Below, in pieces: positions 26,291 to 34,521 of a stretch of DNA of 64,000 nucleotides. The DNA lies in assembly GCF_000262465.1 (NCBI RefSeq), contig NZ_CM001489.1, positions 2,228,597 to 2,292,596 of the forward strand, given 5' to 3'. Position 1 is the first letter of the stretch, and each line of letters opens with the position of its first letter. Made by a program: the position numbers and the translations under genes. The notes under the pieces are model-generated. The model was not told the origin of the DNA. It was given only the letters and a program-made list of their open reading frames with translations, and did no database searches. Origin of the DNA: Frankia sp. QA3. GTDB lineage: Bacteria > Actinomycetota > Actinomycetes > Frankiales > Frankiaceae.

Positions 26291-26806
26291 TCGCGCGCCC
26301 CCCGAGGCTGCGAGTACACGATCTGCACGGCCCGCGCCCCGGACGCCGTCTTCACCGTCCGCGCCTAGGGAGCCACACCCGACGGAGCAGGACCCGTCCC
26401 ACCCCCGATTAGTGCGCGCCTCCCCAACCGAAACCGCAGTTCACATCCCCGCAACCGCTACTGGTCTTTAATTCGCCGGGTCGAGCTGGAGGGGAGCCCG
26501 TCCGGTTCCGCGGAACACCGTGATCGCAGGTCCGGATCGGGGGCGGGGTTGCGCTCCGGCTGACAGCCGTCCGCGGGCCGGTCCGACACCGCCCTGATCC
26601 GCTCGACGGGTACCTCGCCGTCACCCGACCGGCCGTGGAGCCGTCATCATATCCATCGACCGGCATCGCGCATGAAAGAAAAGATCAGTAGCTTTCGCAG
26701 ATCTTGGCCCAAGTCGGGTTTCAACAGCGGAGAGCTGAGCTCACCTTCCCGATCCCCGTCCGACGCATCACGCGCGCTTTTTCCTCAACGCTCACCACGA
26801 CAGTCT
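26291..26806. other. Gene-free stretch with small coding debris
   Basis: A short plus-strand frame near 26300-26369 ends CEYTICTARAPDAVFTVRA, like the last residues of some lost protein. Otherwise no frame is convincing. AT content rises around 26660-26760. Confidence 0.4.
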
Positions 26807-27062
26807 TCAGCTAACGCAGCTTGAGGTACTTCGAAGCCTCCCCCGCAGGACGACCCGACCGTCGCATGCCGCCTGCAGCTCGGCCCACAGCGTGCGACCG
26901 CCAATCTCCGGCACCACCTGACGGCTCAGCGATTCGATGTTGAACGGAGGGTTCCGCATGGCGGTACAGCCACTTGGGGTGGTCGACGCCGACGAGCTCG
27001 GCGCCGAGGACGGGGCCGGCTTGGCGGACTTCGTAAGGCGCGGCACGGGTAGCGGCCACCAT
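26807..27062 (-). pseudogene. TauD/TfdA-family dioxygenase remnant
   Basis: Starting ATG at 27062, the first frame reads YEVRQAGPVLGAELVGVD, the usual TauD beginning (P-x-x-G-x-x-L/I-G-A-E-V-x-G-V-D). It then shifts frame, and VVPEIGGRTLWAELQAAC appears, the GGxTLWA segment found ~90 residues further on in intact enzymes. The metal-binding HxD and most of the barrel are missing, so this is a gene with a large internal deletion and a frameshift. Confidence 0.5.
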
Positions 27063-27081
27063 GGCTCCCTCGTGCGCGGAA

Positions 27082-27199
27082 CATAGATAAAAGTCCGCTA
27101 ACTCGATAAGTTTATGGGGAAACTAATTCGCTGTCCTGCGCGCCGCCGGGCTGCTCGAACAGGTCGATCAGGGGGCGCGCCGACTCAACCGGCTGCGCC
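27082..27199 (+). repeat. 118-bp dispersed repeat, copy 2
   Basis: Same orientation and almost the same sequence as 9204-9319, with a 2-bp GC insertion that keeps the regulator frame open here. It starts 20 bp upstream of the dead dioxygenase start and continues into the winged-helix fragment. Confidence 0.8.
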
Positions 27200-27276
27200 A
27201 CGATGAGTTCGACGCCCGCGCCCGAGGTCTCCTCGCCCTGGTGCTCACCGAGGACGCGACCACCGCACCGCCGTGA
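27127..27276 (+). pseudogene. Winged-helix (ArsR-like) regulator, C-terminal remnant
   Basis: The frame reads FAVLRAAGLLEQVDQGARRL then NRLRHDEFDARARGLLALVL and TEDATTAPP, stop. That is the recognition-helix end and wing of a small ArsR-type repressor plus its C-terminal tail. The N-terminal half is absent, replaced by AT-rich DNA with no start codon in frame. The same fragment, out of frame, is in copy 1 of the repeat. Confidence 0.5.
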
Positions 27277-27330
27277 AGGCGGACCGGACGGTCGGCGGGC
27301 ATCGGCTCAGGTTCCGCGGCGCGGGTGCAT

Positions 27331-28321
27331 CTAGTTGGGCACCTCCACGGACGCCCCGCGTGGGATGGGCGGGTTGTCGTCCTGTCCGGCGGCGTGAGCT
27401 TCGGCGGGCCGCATGAGGACGATGACGAGCAGGCCGGCGAGGATGCCGAGCGCCCCGGCGACGGCGAAGGTCGCCTGGACGCCACTCACCGCCGCCCCGT
27501 GCGCCGCGCTGTCGAGGAGCTGCCGCCCGGCGGACGGGGCGGTCTGGAGCAGGGCCGGTGTCCCTCCCCCGGCGATGGCGTGGGCGAGCTGTGCCGCGTC
27601 CGGGACACCGCGGGCGGACAGGCTGCCCTGCGCGCGGGCGGTGAAGACGCTGCCCGGCACGAGCTGCGGCCATCCGGCCGAGCCGTGGATGAGCGCGTAG
27701 GTGGCACCGGCCGCCGCGGCGGTGAAGCTGGCCATGCCCCCGCGGTCCAGCCTGGCGCGGGCCGGTGCGTGCGCGTCGACGAGCGTGGTGGCGCACAGCA
27801 GGATGGCGATGACGCTGACCGGCAGGTTGACGAAGAAGATCCAGCGCCAGGACGCACCCTCGGTGAGCAGTCCGCCGAGGATCGGGCCCACCGTGGCCGA
27901 GCCGCCCGCCACCGCACCCCAGACGCCGTAGGCGCTACCCCGGTCGCGGCCGGGGTAGGCGCTGTTGAGCAGGGCGAAGGTGGTCGCGAACATGGCCGCC
28001 GCCCCTACGCCCTGGACCGCGCGCATGGTGATCATGCATGCCCGGGTCGGGGGCCAGACCACACATCAGCGAGGAGGCCGCGAAGACCGCGAGCCCGCCG
28101 ATGTAGGCGCGACGGTGCCCGACGAGGTCGGCGATCGAGCCGGCGCCGAGCACCAGCGCGGCCAGCGCGAGGGCGTAGGCGTCGACGACCCACTGCAGCG
28201 CCCCGAAGGACGCGCCCAGGTCACCGGCCATGTCGGGCAGGGCGACGTTCACGATGGTGACGTCGATCAGCAGCATGAACGTGCCGAGACAGACGGTCGT
28301 CAGTGGCAGCCATTTACGCAT
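27331..28321 (-). pseudogene. EmrB/QacA-type MFS drug exporter, frameshifted and internally deleted
   Basis: From the start at 28321 the N-terminal half is good: LIDVTIVNVALPDMAGDLGA, WVVDAYALALAALVLGAGSI and ADLVGHRRAYIGGLAVFAAS. A frameshift near 28040 follows CGLAPDP. The next frame resumes with MRAVQGVGAAAMFATTFALL, GRDRGSAYGVWGAVAGGSAT and GPILGGLLTEGASWRWIFFV. After GWPQLV the sequence jumps to the very last helix (LGILAGLLVIVLMR), so helices of the C-terminal half are missing. It is divergent from a LysR gene that was presumably its regulator. Confidence 0.75.
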
Positions 28322-28430
28322 GTCGACACCTGTTTCTCCCGGGGGTGGACAACGTCGGTGCGTCCCAGCGTGGCCACCGCCAAATCAGAAGTCCAACAGA
28401 TGGTTCTACTGAGGACTAGAATCAACGGTC

Positions 28431-29324
28431 ATGGATCTGAGGCAGCTGGAATACTTTGTCGCGGTCGCCGAGGAGCAGAACTTCACCCGGGCGGCCGAAC
28501 GGGTGCACATCAGCCAGTCCGGGGTCAGCGCCCAGATCCGCCAGCTGGAACGGGAACTCGGCGCCGAGCTGTTCGACCGGTCGGCGCGCATCGTCACCCT
28601 CACCGTCGCGGGCAAGGCCGCGCTCGAACACGCCCGCGTCGCCCTCACCGCCGCCGGGGCGGTGAGCCAGGCGGTGGGCGAGGTGACCGGGCTGATCCGC
28701 GGCCGGCTCGCCGTCGGCATGGTCACCGGCTGCACCATCACGCCGCTGTTCGACGCCCTCGCCGCCTTTCACCGGTCGCATCCCGGCGTGGAGGTCTCGC
28801 TGCTGGAGGACAGCTCCGACCGCCTCGCCGAGGGGGTGCGCGCCGGCGCCCTCGACCTCGCTCTCATCGGAACCGCGACCGCCTCCGTCGAGGGGCTGGA
28901 CGGGCTGACCGTCGTCAGCGAGCGGCTGGTCGCGGCGGTGCCGCCCGGCCACCCCCTGACGCGGCGGCGCCGGGTCACCCTGCGGGACCTGGAGTCCTAC
29001 CCGATCGTCTGCATGCCTGCCGGCACCGGCCTGCGCGCCGTGTTCGACCAGGCCTGCGCCGCGCAGCACCGGCGACCGGCGATCGCCCTGCAGGCCAGCG
29101 CCGCGGACGCCCTCGCCGACCTCGCCGCCCGCGGGCTCGGGGTCGCGATCCTCAGCACCTCGATGGCCGTCGGGTACCGTGACCGGCTCGCCGCCCGCAT
29201 CATCGACGACGTCGAGGCACCCGCCATGCTCGCCCTGATCTGGCGCGGCGGACCCGGTCCGGCGGTGCGCGAGGCGCTCGTGCACCTGCGCCGGGCGTTC
29301 ACCGGGCCGGCGACCCCGGGGTGA
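28431..29324 (+). CDS. LysR-family transcriptional regulator
   Basis: The 297-residue protein is of normal LTTR length. Winged helix: LEYFVAVAEEQNFTRAAERV and HISQSGVSAQIRQLERELGA (residues ~6-45). Effector domain: GMVTGCTITPLFDALAAFHR (~96), LALIGTATASVEGL and PIVCMPAGTGLRAVFD. It is complete, with no odd residues. It is divergent from the broken MFS exporter across 109 bp, so its ancestral target is dead and it may now be an orphan or regulate elsewhere. The P450 gene downstream starts 370 bp away with its own palindrome, making control by this LTTR uncertain. Confidence 0.9.
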   Translation: MDLRQLEYFVAVAEEQNFTRAAERVHISQSGVSAQIRQLERELGAELFDRSARIVTLTVAGKAALEHARVALTAAGAVSQAVGEVTGLIRGRLAVGMVTGCTITPLFDALAAFHRSHPGVEVSLLEDSSDRLAEGVRAGALDLALIGTATASVEGLDGLTVVSERLVAAVPPGHPLTRRRRVTLRDLESYPIVCMPAGTGLRAVFDQACAAQHRRPAIALQASAADALADLAARGLGVAILSTSMAVGYRDRLAARIIDDVEAPAMLALIWRGGPGPAVREALVHLRRAFTGPATPG

Positions 29325-29615
29325 CGCGTCTTGGCGCCGTCGGCGCCGTCGGCGCAGTCGCCGACGTGACCGGCCGGGACGGAGCGCGAGGTGGCAGATG
29401 CCGGCGGCGCGCGGCGGCTCGCCGAGATCGAGAAGCTGACGGCCGCGACCAGACCCGACCGGCACGTCCGATCAATGGCACCGGTGCGATTACCACCAAG
29501 GTGTCCCTGGGCAGGAACGGTCGGACCACCGGCAACGCCGGCGGTCTTCGCAGTTCAGCGCGGGATTCCGGCGCCCGGGGAACCGGGGGAGCTCACCTCC
29601 GGCAACCCACCCGAA
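29325..29615. other. Gene-free stretch upstream of P450
   Basis: This is about 290 bp without a convincing gene. It contains a short GGCGCCGTC direct-repeat run just after the LysR stop (29333-29352) and GC-rich sequence with no recognisable product. Confidence 0.5.
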
Positions 29616-29641
29616 CGAAGTGATAGCGAACTTTCACTTCG
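29616..29641 (+). promoter_or_regulatory. Inverted repeat, candidate operator of the P450-ferredoxin unit
   Basis: CGAAGTGA (29616-29623) and TCACTTCG (29634-29641) form perfect 8-bp arms with a 10-bp AT-containing centre, 55 bp before the P450 start. The size and position suit a dimeric repressor (TetR or similar), but no matching regulator gene is adjacent. Confidence 0.5.
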
Positions 29642-29695
29642 GTGGTACCGTCGTCGGCGTCACGTTCAGCGCGATCGGCGAAAGGCGGAGAGGTG

Positions 29696-30898
29696 ATGGC
29701 CGAAGTATCGGAAATACCACTGCACATGCGGCGCGCGCAGTTCGATCCGATCGAGGAGCTCGCCCAGGTACGCGACAGCGCGGGCATCGCTGCGGTGGTG
29801 ACGCCTTTCGGCGTTCCCGCCCATCTGGTGAGCCGTTATGACGACGTCCGCGAGGTCCTTTCCGATTCGGCGCGGTTCAGCACCGCCGATCGGCGCGCAC
29901 TCACGCCCCCCGACGCCGCCGGACTGACCGAGGAGCAGTACGCGCGCGCCCGGGTGGGAAATCTTCTCTCGTACGACCCGCCGGATCACACCCGGCTGCG
30001 GCGGATGCTCACGCCGGAATTCACCGTGCGCCGGATGCGCGCTCTCGAGCCGCGGATCGTCGAGATCGTCGAGTCGGCCCTCGACGACGTGGAACGGGCC
30101 GGCAAACCCGCCGACCTGGTCTCGACGTTCGCCCTGCCGGTGCCCTCCCTGGTCATCTGCGAGCTGCTCGGCGTGCCGTACGCCGACCGGGCCGCCTTCC
30201 AGCGACGCACCGTCGACCAGCTCGACGCCTCCCACCCACCCGAGCGGCGCCTCGCCCTGCAGCAGGCCAGCCGCGAGTACATGGCCACCCTCGTCGCGCG
30301 GGCGCGCAGGGACCCGGGCGAGGACATCCTCGGGATGCTCGTGCGGGAGCACGGCGACGACGTGAGCGCCGAGGAACTCGTCGGCATCGCCTCCCTGCTG
30401 CTGCTCGCCGGCCACGAGACGACCGCGAACATGCTGGGTCTGGGCACCCTGGCCCTGCTGCGCCACCCCGACCAGCTGGCCATGGTCCGCGACGACCCGG
30501 CCCGCGTCGAACCGGCCGTCGAGGAACTGCTGCGCTGGCTGTCCATCGTCCACTCCGGCATCCCGCGCACGGCGACGACGGAGGTGACGATCGCCGGGAA
30601 CACCATCGCGGCGGGGGAACACATCGTCCTCGCGCTGCCCGGGGCGAACCGAGATCCGGCGCTCGTCGACGATCCGGATCGCCTCGACATCACCCGGGAG
30701 CCCACCGGGCACGTCGCATTCGGTCACGGTCTGCATCACTGCCTCGGCGCGCCGCTGGCCCGCCTGGAGCTGCGGATCGCCTACCCTGCGTTGCTGCGGC
30801 GCTTCCCCGGCCTCGCGCTCGCCGTGCCGTACGAGCAGATCGCCTTCCGGCCCTACTCGGTGATCCACGGACTGCAGGCGCTGCCCATCACGTGGTGA
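29696..30898 (+). CDS. Cytochrome P450
   Basis: The 400-residue soluble bacterial P450 is complete. The I-helix AGHETT is at residues 238-243 (acid-alcohol pair E/T), the ExxR motif is in EELLRW (~277-282), and the heme loop FGHGLHHCLGAPLAR has the axial Cys349. The ATG at 29696 follows GGAGAGG. It is followed 62 bp later by a one-domain ferredoxin, the usual redox partner; no reductase gene is linked. The substrate cannot be read from the sequence. The ELLGVPYADR segment is also present in the second P450 at 60085, so the two are related. Confidence 0.95.
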   Translation: MAEVSEIPLHMRRAQFDPIEELAQVRDSAGIAAVVTPFGVPAHLVSRYDDVREVLSDSARFSTADRRALTPPDAAGLTEEQYARARVGNLLSYDPPDHTRLRRMLTPEFTVRRMRALEPRIVEIVESALDDVERAGKPADLVSTFALPVPSLVICELLGVPYADRAAFQRRTVDQLDASHPPERRLALQQASREYMATLVARARRDPGEDILGMLVREHGDDVSAEELVGIASLLLLAGHETTANMLGLGTLALLRHPDQLAMVRDDPARVEPAVEELLRWLSIVHSGIPRTATTEVTIAGNTIAAGEHIVLALPGANRDPALVDDPDRLDITREPTGHVAFGHGLHHCLGAPLARLELRIAYPALLRRFPGLALAVPYEQIAFRPYSVIHGLQALPITW

Positions 30899-30960
30899 CG
30901 CCCCGCGGCCCGCCGGGGCCGCGCCCGGCGGATGAGGATCTTCAGGGAAGGAGAGGAGCC

Positions 30961-31164
30961 GTGCGGATCGTTGCCGAGCGGGACCGGTGCATCGGCGCCG
31001 GGAACTGTGTGATGACGGCGCCGGAGGTCTTCGACCAGGGCGAGGACGGCCTCGTCGCGCCGCTGGTCGACGAGGCCGACCCGGTCGCTCCGGCCAGCGT
31101 CGACGCCGCGCGCCGGGCGGTCGCCCGCTGCCCGGCGACGGCGCTGCGCACGCTGGAGGTCTGA
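30961..31164 (+). CDS. [3Fe-4S]-type ferredoxin, P450 partner
   Basis: 67 residues with the P450-associated ferredoxin pattern: CIGAGNC near residues 10-16 (Cys-x5-Cys, with Gly/Ala in place of a second central Cys, as in 3Fe-4S types), VMTAPEVFDQGEDG, and the distal ARCPATAL Cys-Pro near residue 58. It passes electrons from a reductase to the P450 just upstream. GTG start with GGAAGGAGAGGAG before it. Seen in the sequence are the ligands and length; the cluster type is inferred from the spacing. Confidence 0.92.
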   Translation: MRIVAERDRCIGAGNCVMTAPEVFDQGEDGLVAPLVDEADPVAPASVDAARRAVARCPATALRTLEV

Positions 31165-31340
31165 CCGCAACCACGTCCCGGCCCGGGCGTGCGACGCATC
31201 CGCCCGTCCCGCCGGCGGTGGCCCGGCGGGACGGGCAGGTTCCAGGAAGGACGCCGGCGCGCCGCGGAACCGCCGCGCCGGCGCTCTCCGGCTCCAGGTG
31301 CGGCTGGTCCCGGCCCCGCCTGCCCGGGCCCCCGCGGCTG

Positions 31341-32564
31341 CTACCCGTTTCCGCCGATGCGCTGCCCGCACAGCGGCTGCGGGTTGACGACCTCGAAGCG
31401 GTCGCCGGTGGGGGCGATGCGCACGAAGTCCGAGCAGCGGTCGAGCTGCCCGTGGTCGGCGGCGAGGTTGATCTTCTGCACCATCATGCCGTCGGCGTCG
31501 AAATCGGTGATCGACCGCATGCCGTTCATGAACGATTCCCGGGTCGGGCAGCCCTGCTGGGTCTTCAGGCCGCGGATGAACAGGTCCGCGTTGATGTAGC
31601 CGGCGATGGCGCTGTTCTGGCCCGGCGGCTGGATCTCCGGCGAGTAGGCGGTCATCGCCTGCTGGAACCGGCGCTGCGCGGGCAGGTCGCGCTCCAGGGC
31701 CGCGAAGGTGAGCTGGGAGTAGGTGCCGGCGAGCTTCTTGCCGTAGGGCGCGAGCAGGCGCGGGTCGTAGCTGACCGCCGAGACCGCGACCTTGATGGGG
31801 TGGCCGGCGCTGATGGCGGCGTCGAGCACGCCGGTATAGAGGTCCAGCGGCGAGGCGGCGATGACGACGTCGGCGCCGGCAGCGATGATCTTCCGGGCGA
31901 CGTCCGTGGCGTTGGTGGAGTCGATGTCGTCCTGGATCACCGGGATGCCCGCGTTCTCCAGGCTCTGCCGGACGCCCGCCGCATACAGCTTGGACGCCTC
32001 GGTCAGGAAGGTGACGACCAGCGCCGCCTTGGTGCCGCCCTGCTGGCGCACGAAGTCGGCGAGGGTCGTCGTGCTGCGGCCGGCGTCGGTGATGAAGGTG
32101 TAGGTGAACATGTTGTCGTGGTCACCCCACAGCGGCTGGTCGGCCACCCCGACGACGGGAACGTGCTGATCGTCGAGGTACTGGGCCGAGCCCTGGGAGA
32201 ACGAGGTGTACTGCAGGACGGCGAAGGCTCCCGCGTTCACCAGGGTCCGCGCGCCCTGGAGGTTGCCCCGGAGATCGGACTCGTCGTCCTCCCAGATGTA
32301 GTCGATCTTTCGACCGTTGACGCCGCCGGCGGCGTTCTCTGCCGAGAGCCGGGCGGTCACGCCGGCGCGGTAACCCGAGAACTGCGTTCCCATCACCCCG
32401 GTGTCGGGATAGAGCAGCCCCACCTTGATGGAGCTGTCGGTCACCCCCGGTGCACAGGTCCCGCTGGCTTGCGAAGTATCCGAGGATCCGCCGGAGCTGC
32501 AGGCCGCCAGCATTGTCGCCGCCGCGATCACCACCGCGGCCGACCTCGTCCGCAACACCCGCAT
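31341..32564 (-). CDS. Branched-chain amino-acid-type substrate-binding lipoprotein
   Basis: The 407-residue type I periplasmic-binding protein. The ATG at 32564 follows AGAGGTGG and opens a lipoprotein signal peptide with lipobox LAAC (residues ~17-20), so the protein is tethered outside the membrane. The receptor domain begins SSIKVGLLYPDTGVMGTQFS and has GYRAGVTARLSAENAAGGVN, KIDYIWEDDES and DVVIAASPLDLYTG, as in Leu/Ile/Val-binding and amide/urea-type sensors. No permease or ATPase genes are nearby, so it is an orphan receptor and its ligand is unknown. The rightward extension to 32741 lacks a signal sequence and is rejected. Confidence 0.9.
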   Translation of the reverse strand: MRVLRTRSAAVVIAAATMLAACSSGGSSDTSQASGTCAPGVTDSSIKVGLLYPDTGVMGTQFSGYRAGVTARLSAENAAGGVNGRKIDYIWEDDESDLRGNLQGARTLVNAGAFAVLQYTSFSQGSAQYLDDQHVPVVGVADQPLWGDHDNMFTYTFITDAGRSTTTLADFVRQQGGTKAALVVTFLTEASKLYAAGVRQSLENAGIPVIQDDIDSTNATDVARKIIAAGADVVIAASPLDLYTGVLDAAISAGHPIKVAVSAVSYDPRLLAPYGKKLAGTYSQLTFAALERDLPAQRRFQQAMTAYSPEIQPPGQNSAIAGYINADLFIRGLKTQQGCPTRESFMNGMRSITDFDADGMMVQKINLAADHGQLDRCSDFVRIAPTGDRFEVVNPQPLCGQRIGGNG

Positions 32565-33221
32565 GAGCCACCTCTCGACTATTATCGGGGACCGACTGAA
32601 CCCCCGTGATGACGCCCACTTCCCTGCATTTCCGCCCACCGGTAGACGGCCGATCAAATGGCGTCCGTCACAAAAAAGCGCGAGCTCCAGCGCCACCATT
32701 CTTCCGACCGACGGCGATCGGAAGATATCACTCCCACACAACAGTTCGTATGATGCCTATCTCTCGACCAGATTTTCAAATTTCTTCCGGCGGAAGCCTA
32801 GCAGGGAAGGCGTACAGGTCGAACAGCTAGGGCGCACCTCGAATCCGTCCGTGCTACCCCTACCAGGCGGCAGGTCACTTGAACGCAATCATTTGCGCGT
32901 TGACAGAATCGGGTCGACGAGTGGACTCCACTCCTTCCCGTGTTGATGTGTAGTGCTAGCCCTGAGACGCCGGCCGCGGGGCGCCTTCGCCGGCGACCTG
33001 TCACACCGCCCGGGGCGGAGCCAGGCGATGACGATCCGGCGCCGATCGGGTCGCGTCCCGGCCCGGACAGCACCCATCCACGGTTGGCCCGTCACGACAC
33101 GTGTCACTGTGACGTCCGTCGCGGAGAGTGATCCGCGAGCGAATCCAGGATGCGAGGAGGCTGGCGGCAGGCAGGACACATCGCCCCGGAGGGTCGTCCA
33201 CGCCGACGACGACCCCCTCAT
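32565..33221. other. Long gene-free stretch
   Basis: About 650 bp with no credible reading frame. The first half is relatively AT-rich and carries the promoter for the lipoprotein. A nested palindrome lies at 33090-33114: GACACGTGTC centred in CGTCAC...GTGACG. No gene starts close enough to make its role clear. Confidence 0.5.
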
Positions 33222-33310
33222 CCCGGGGCACCGGCTCACCCCGGGGCGCCGACTCACCCCGGGGCACTGACTCGCACCGGGGCACTAACGCACTCAGGGC
33301 ACCGACTTAC
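33222..33310 (+). repeat. 18-bp degenerate tandem repeat
   Basis: Five units of about 18 bp (consensus CCCGGGGCACCGACTCAC), each 2-4 changes from the next, with a final partial unit. The array begins just past the stop codon of the minus-strand MpaB-like gene and overlaps its last codons at 33307-33310. It is a slippage array, not a CRISPR: there are no spacers. Confidence 0.8.
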
Positions 33311-34221
33311 ACCGGGCACATGGGCGGCGGGAGGGCGTGGTCCCGGCGCCCATGTGGCTGCTCGTCGGAGCGCAGATGCGTGCCCAGTCGATCGATCTCG
33401 TACCCGTCGGGGTAGACGCTTGAGATCAGGTCGAGGACGACCTGCGGCGCCCGCTTGTCGGTGGCGTCCCGGGCCGCGTGCTCGCGCGTCGCGCGGTGGA
33501 CCCGTTCCCGGTAGGCGGCGTCGGGATAGTCGTAGCCCAGCGCCGCGACGATGCGCGGATCTGTCAGGCTCATCATGACCTTCTCGACGCGCGGCGCGAC
33601 GTGTGCCGGCACGAGGGTCGCCAGCAGCCGGAGCGCGGATTCGGCGAGCCGGGAGTTCTGCGGCGCGAACCGCACCTGCCGGGCGAAGTAGTCGTCGCGG
33701 AAGGCGACCATCTCCTCGACCGTGGCGGGCACGTCCCGGATGTTCATGTGCAGGGCCTGCACGCGCTCGAACTCGATCACGCCGAGCACCTCGTGCTCGG
33801 TGAGCTCACGCCAGCCGTACTCCCGGGCCGCCGTGAGCTGGCCGAGGGTGGTCTCGACCGACACGGCCGTGAAGTCCTCCGCGGTGATTGCGTACTTGCG
33901 GTGCATCTCGTTCATCCGACGCAGCGCGTCGCGCCCCCGACCCGGCACGAAACCGTGGGTGAGCATTTCGTGATGGATGAGCATCTGATCCACCAGCCGC
34001 TTGCGGTTGCGGAACTCCAGTTCACCGGTGCGGATCAGGATCCGGGTCATGCGGGGCGGCGAGATCGTCGCGAAGAATCCGGTCGCGATCTGCGGCAGCA
34101 GGGCCCGCTGGAAGTCGCGGTGAAAAAGATGAGCGATCTCCCGGGCATTCTCGACGGGGTCGAGCGCCAGAATCCTGTCCCGTAACGCGTAGGGGTCCCT
34201 GCCGTGGCTGTCTGTGCTCAT
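33307..34221 (-). CDS. MpaB/DUF2236-type (rubber oxygenase-like) protein
   Basis: The 304-residue helical protein resembles the oxygenase MpaB/latex-clearing-protein fold: AREIAHLFHRDFQRALLPQI and GFFATISPPRMTRILIRTGE at the N-terminus, GRGRDALRRMNEMHRKYAIT (His/Arg in the conserved helix, residues ~95-114), and TEHEVLGVIEFERVQALHMN. Members bind b-type heme and oxidise isoprenoid or other hydrophobic substrates. Assignment is by pattern only and the heme ligand is not certain. ATG at 34221; the last few residues are encoded at the edge of the 18-bp tandem repeat. Confidence 0.5.
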   Translation of the reverse strand: MSTDSHGRDPYALRDRILALDPVENAREIAHLFHRDFQRALLPQIATGFFATISPPRMTRILIRTGELEFRNRKRLVDQMLIHHEMLTHGFVPGRGRDALRRMNEMHRKYAITAEDFTAVSVETTLGQLTAAREYGWRELTEHEVLGVIEFERVQALHMNIRDVPATVEEMVAFRDDYFARQVRFAPQNSRLAESALRLLATLVPAHVAPRVEKVMMSLTDPRIVAALGYDYPDAAYRERVHRATREHAARDATDKRAPQVVLDLISSVYPDGYEIDRLGTHLRSDEQPHGRRDHALPPPMCPV

Positions 34222-34521
34222 CGGTCGTCGCCTCCGCTCGTATGCCGGTCGAGCCCCGATCGGGCGATCGCCAGCCCCTACCGGCCTCCCCGGCCCCGCT
34301 CATTTAGTACGACACAATCGAGTGGATGTCCAGGCTTCCCCGCCAGGTGGGCGTTGAGCGGACCACCGCAGCGTGCTGGGGCGTGATCCTTGGCGGCAAC
34401 GGCCGACGGACACGCCGCCGTGGCCGGATCCGCCCTCCCGCAGCTCTGGGCCCTGGCAGGCCGCGGACATCCGTCTGGCCGTGGCGGCACTGCACATGTT
34501 CGTCTGCTGTCAGCGGTGCTG
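34222..34521. other. Gene-free stretch
   Basis: 300 bp between two minus-strand genes. No reading frame has coding features. It should hold the promoter of the MpaB-like gene (AT-richer around 34295-34320). Confidence 0.5.

Noticed and set aside
27083-27120. A tRNA or small RNA in the AT-rich repeat
   Set aside because: No cloverleaf, no GTTCRA box; the sequence looks like a promoter or operator region.
32953-33270. Short plus-strand frames around the palindrome
   Set aside because: Low complexity, Arg/Pro-rich and without a ribosome site.
33222-33310. CRISPR-like array
   Set aside because: The 18-bp units follow each other without spacers and diverge gradually, so this is a slippage repeat.
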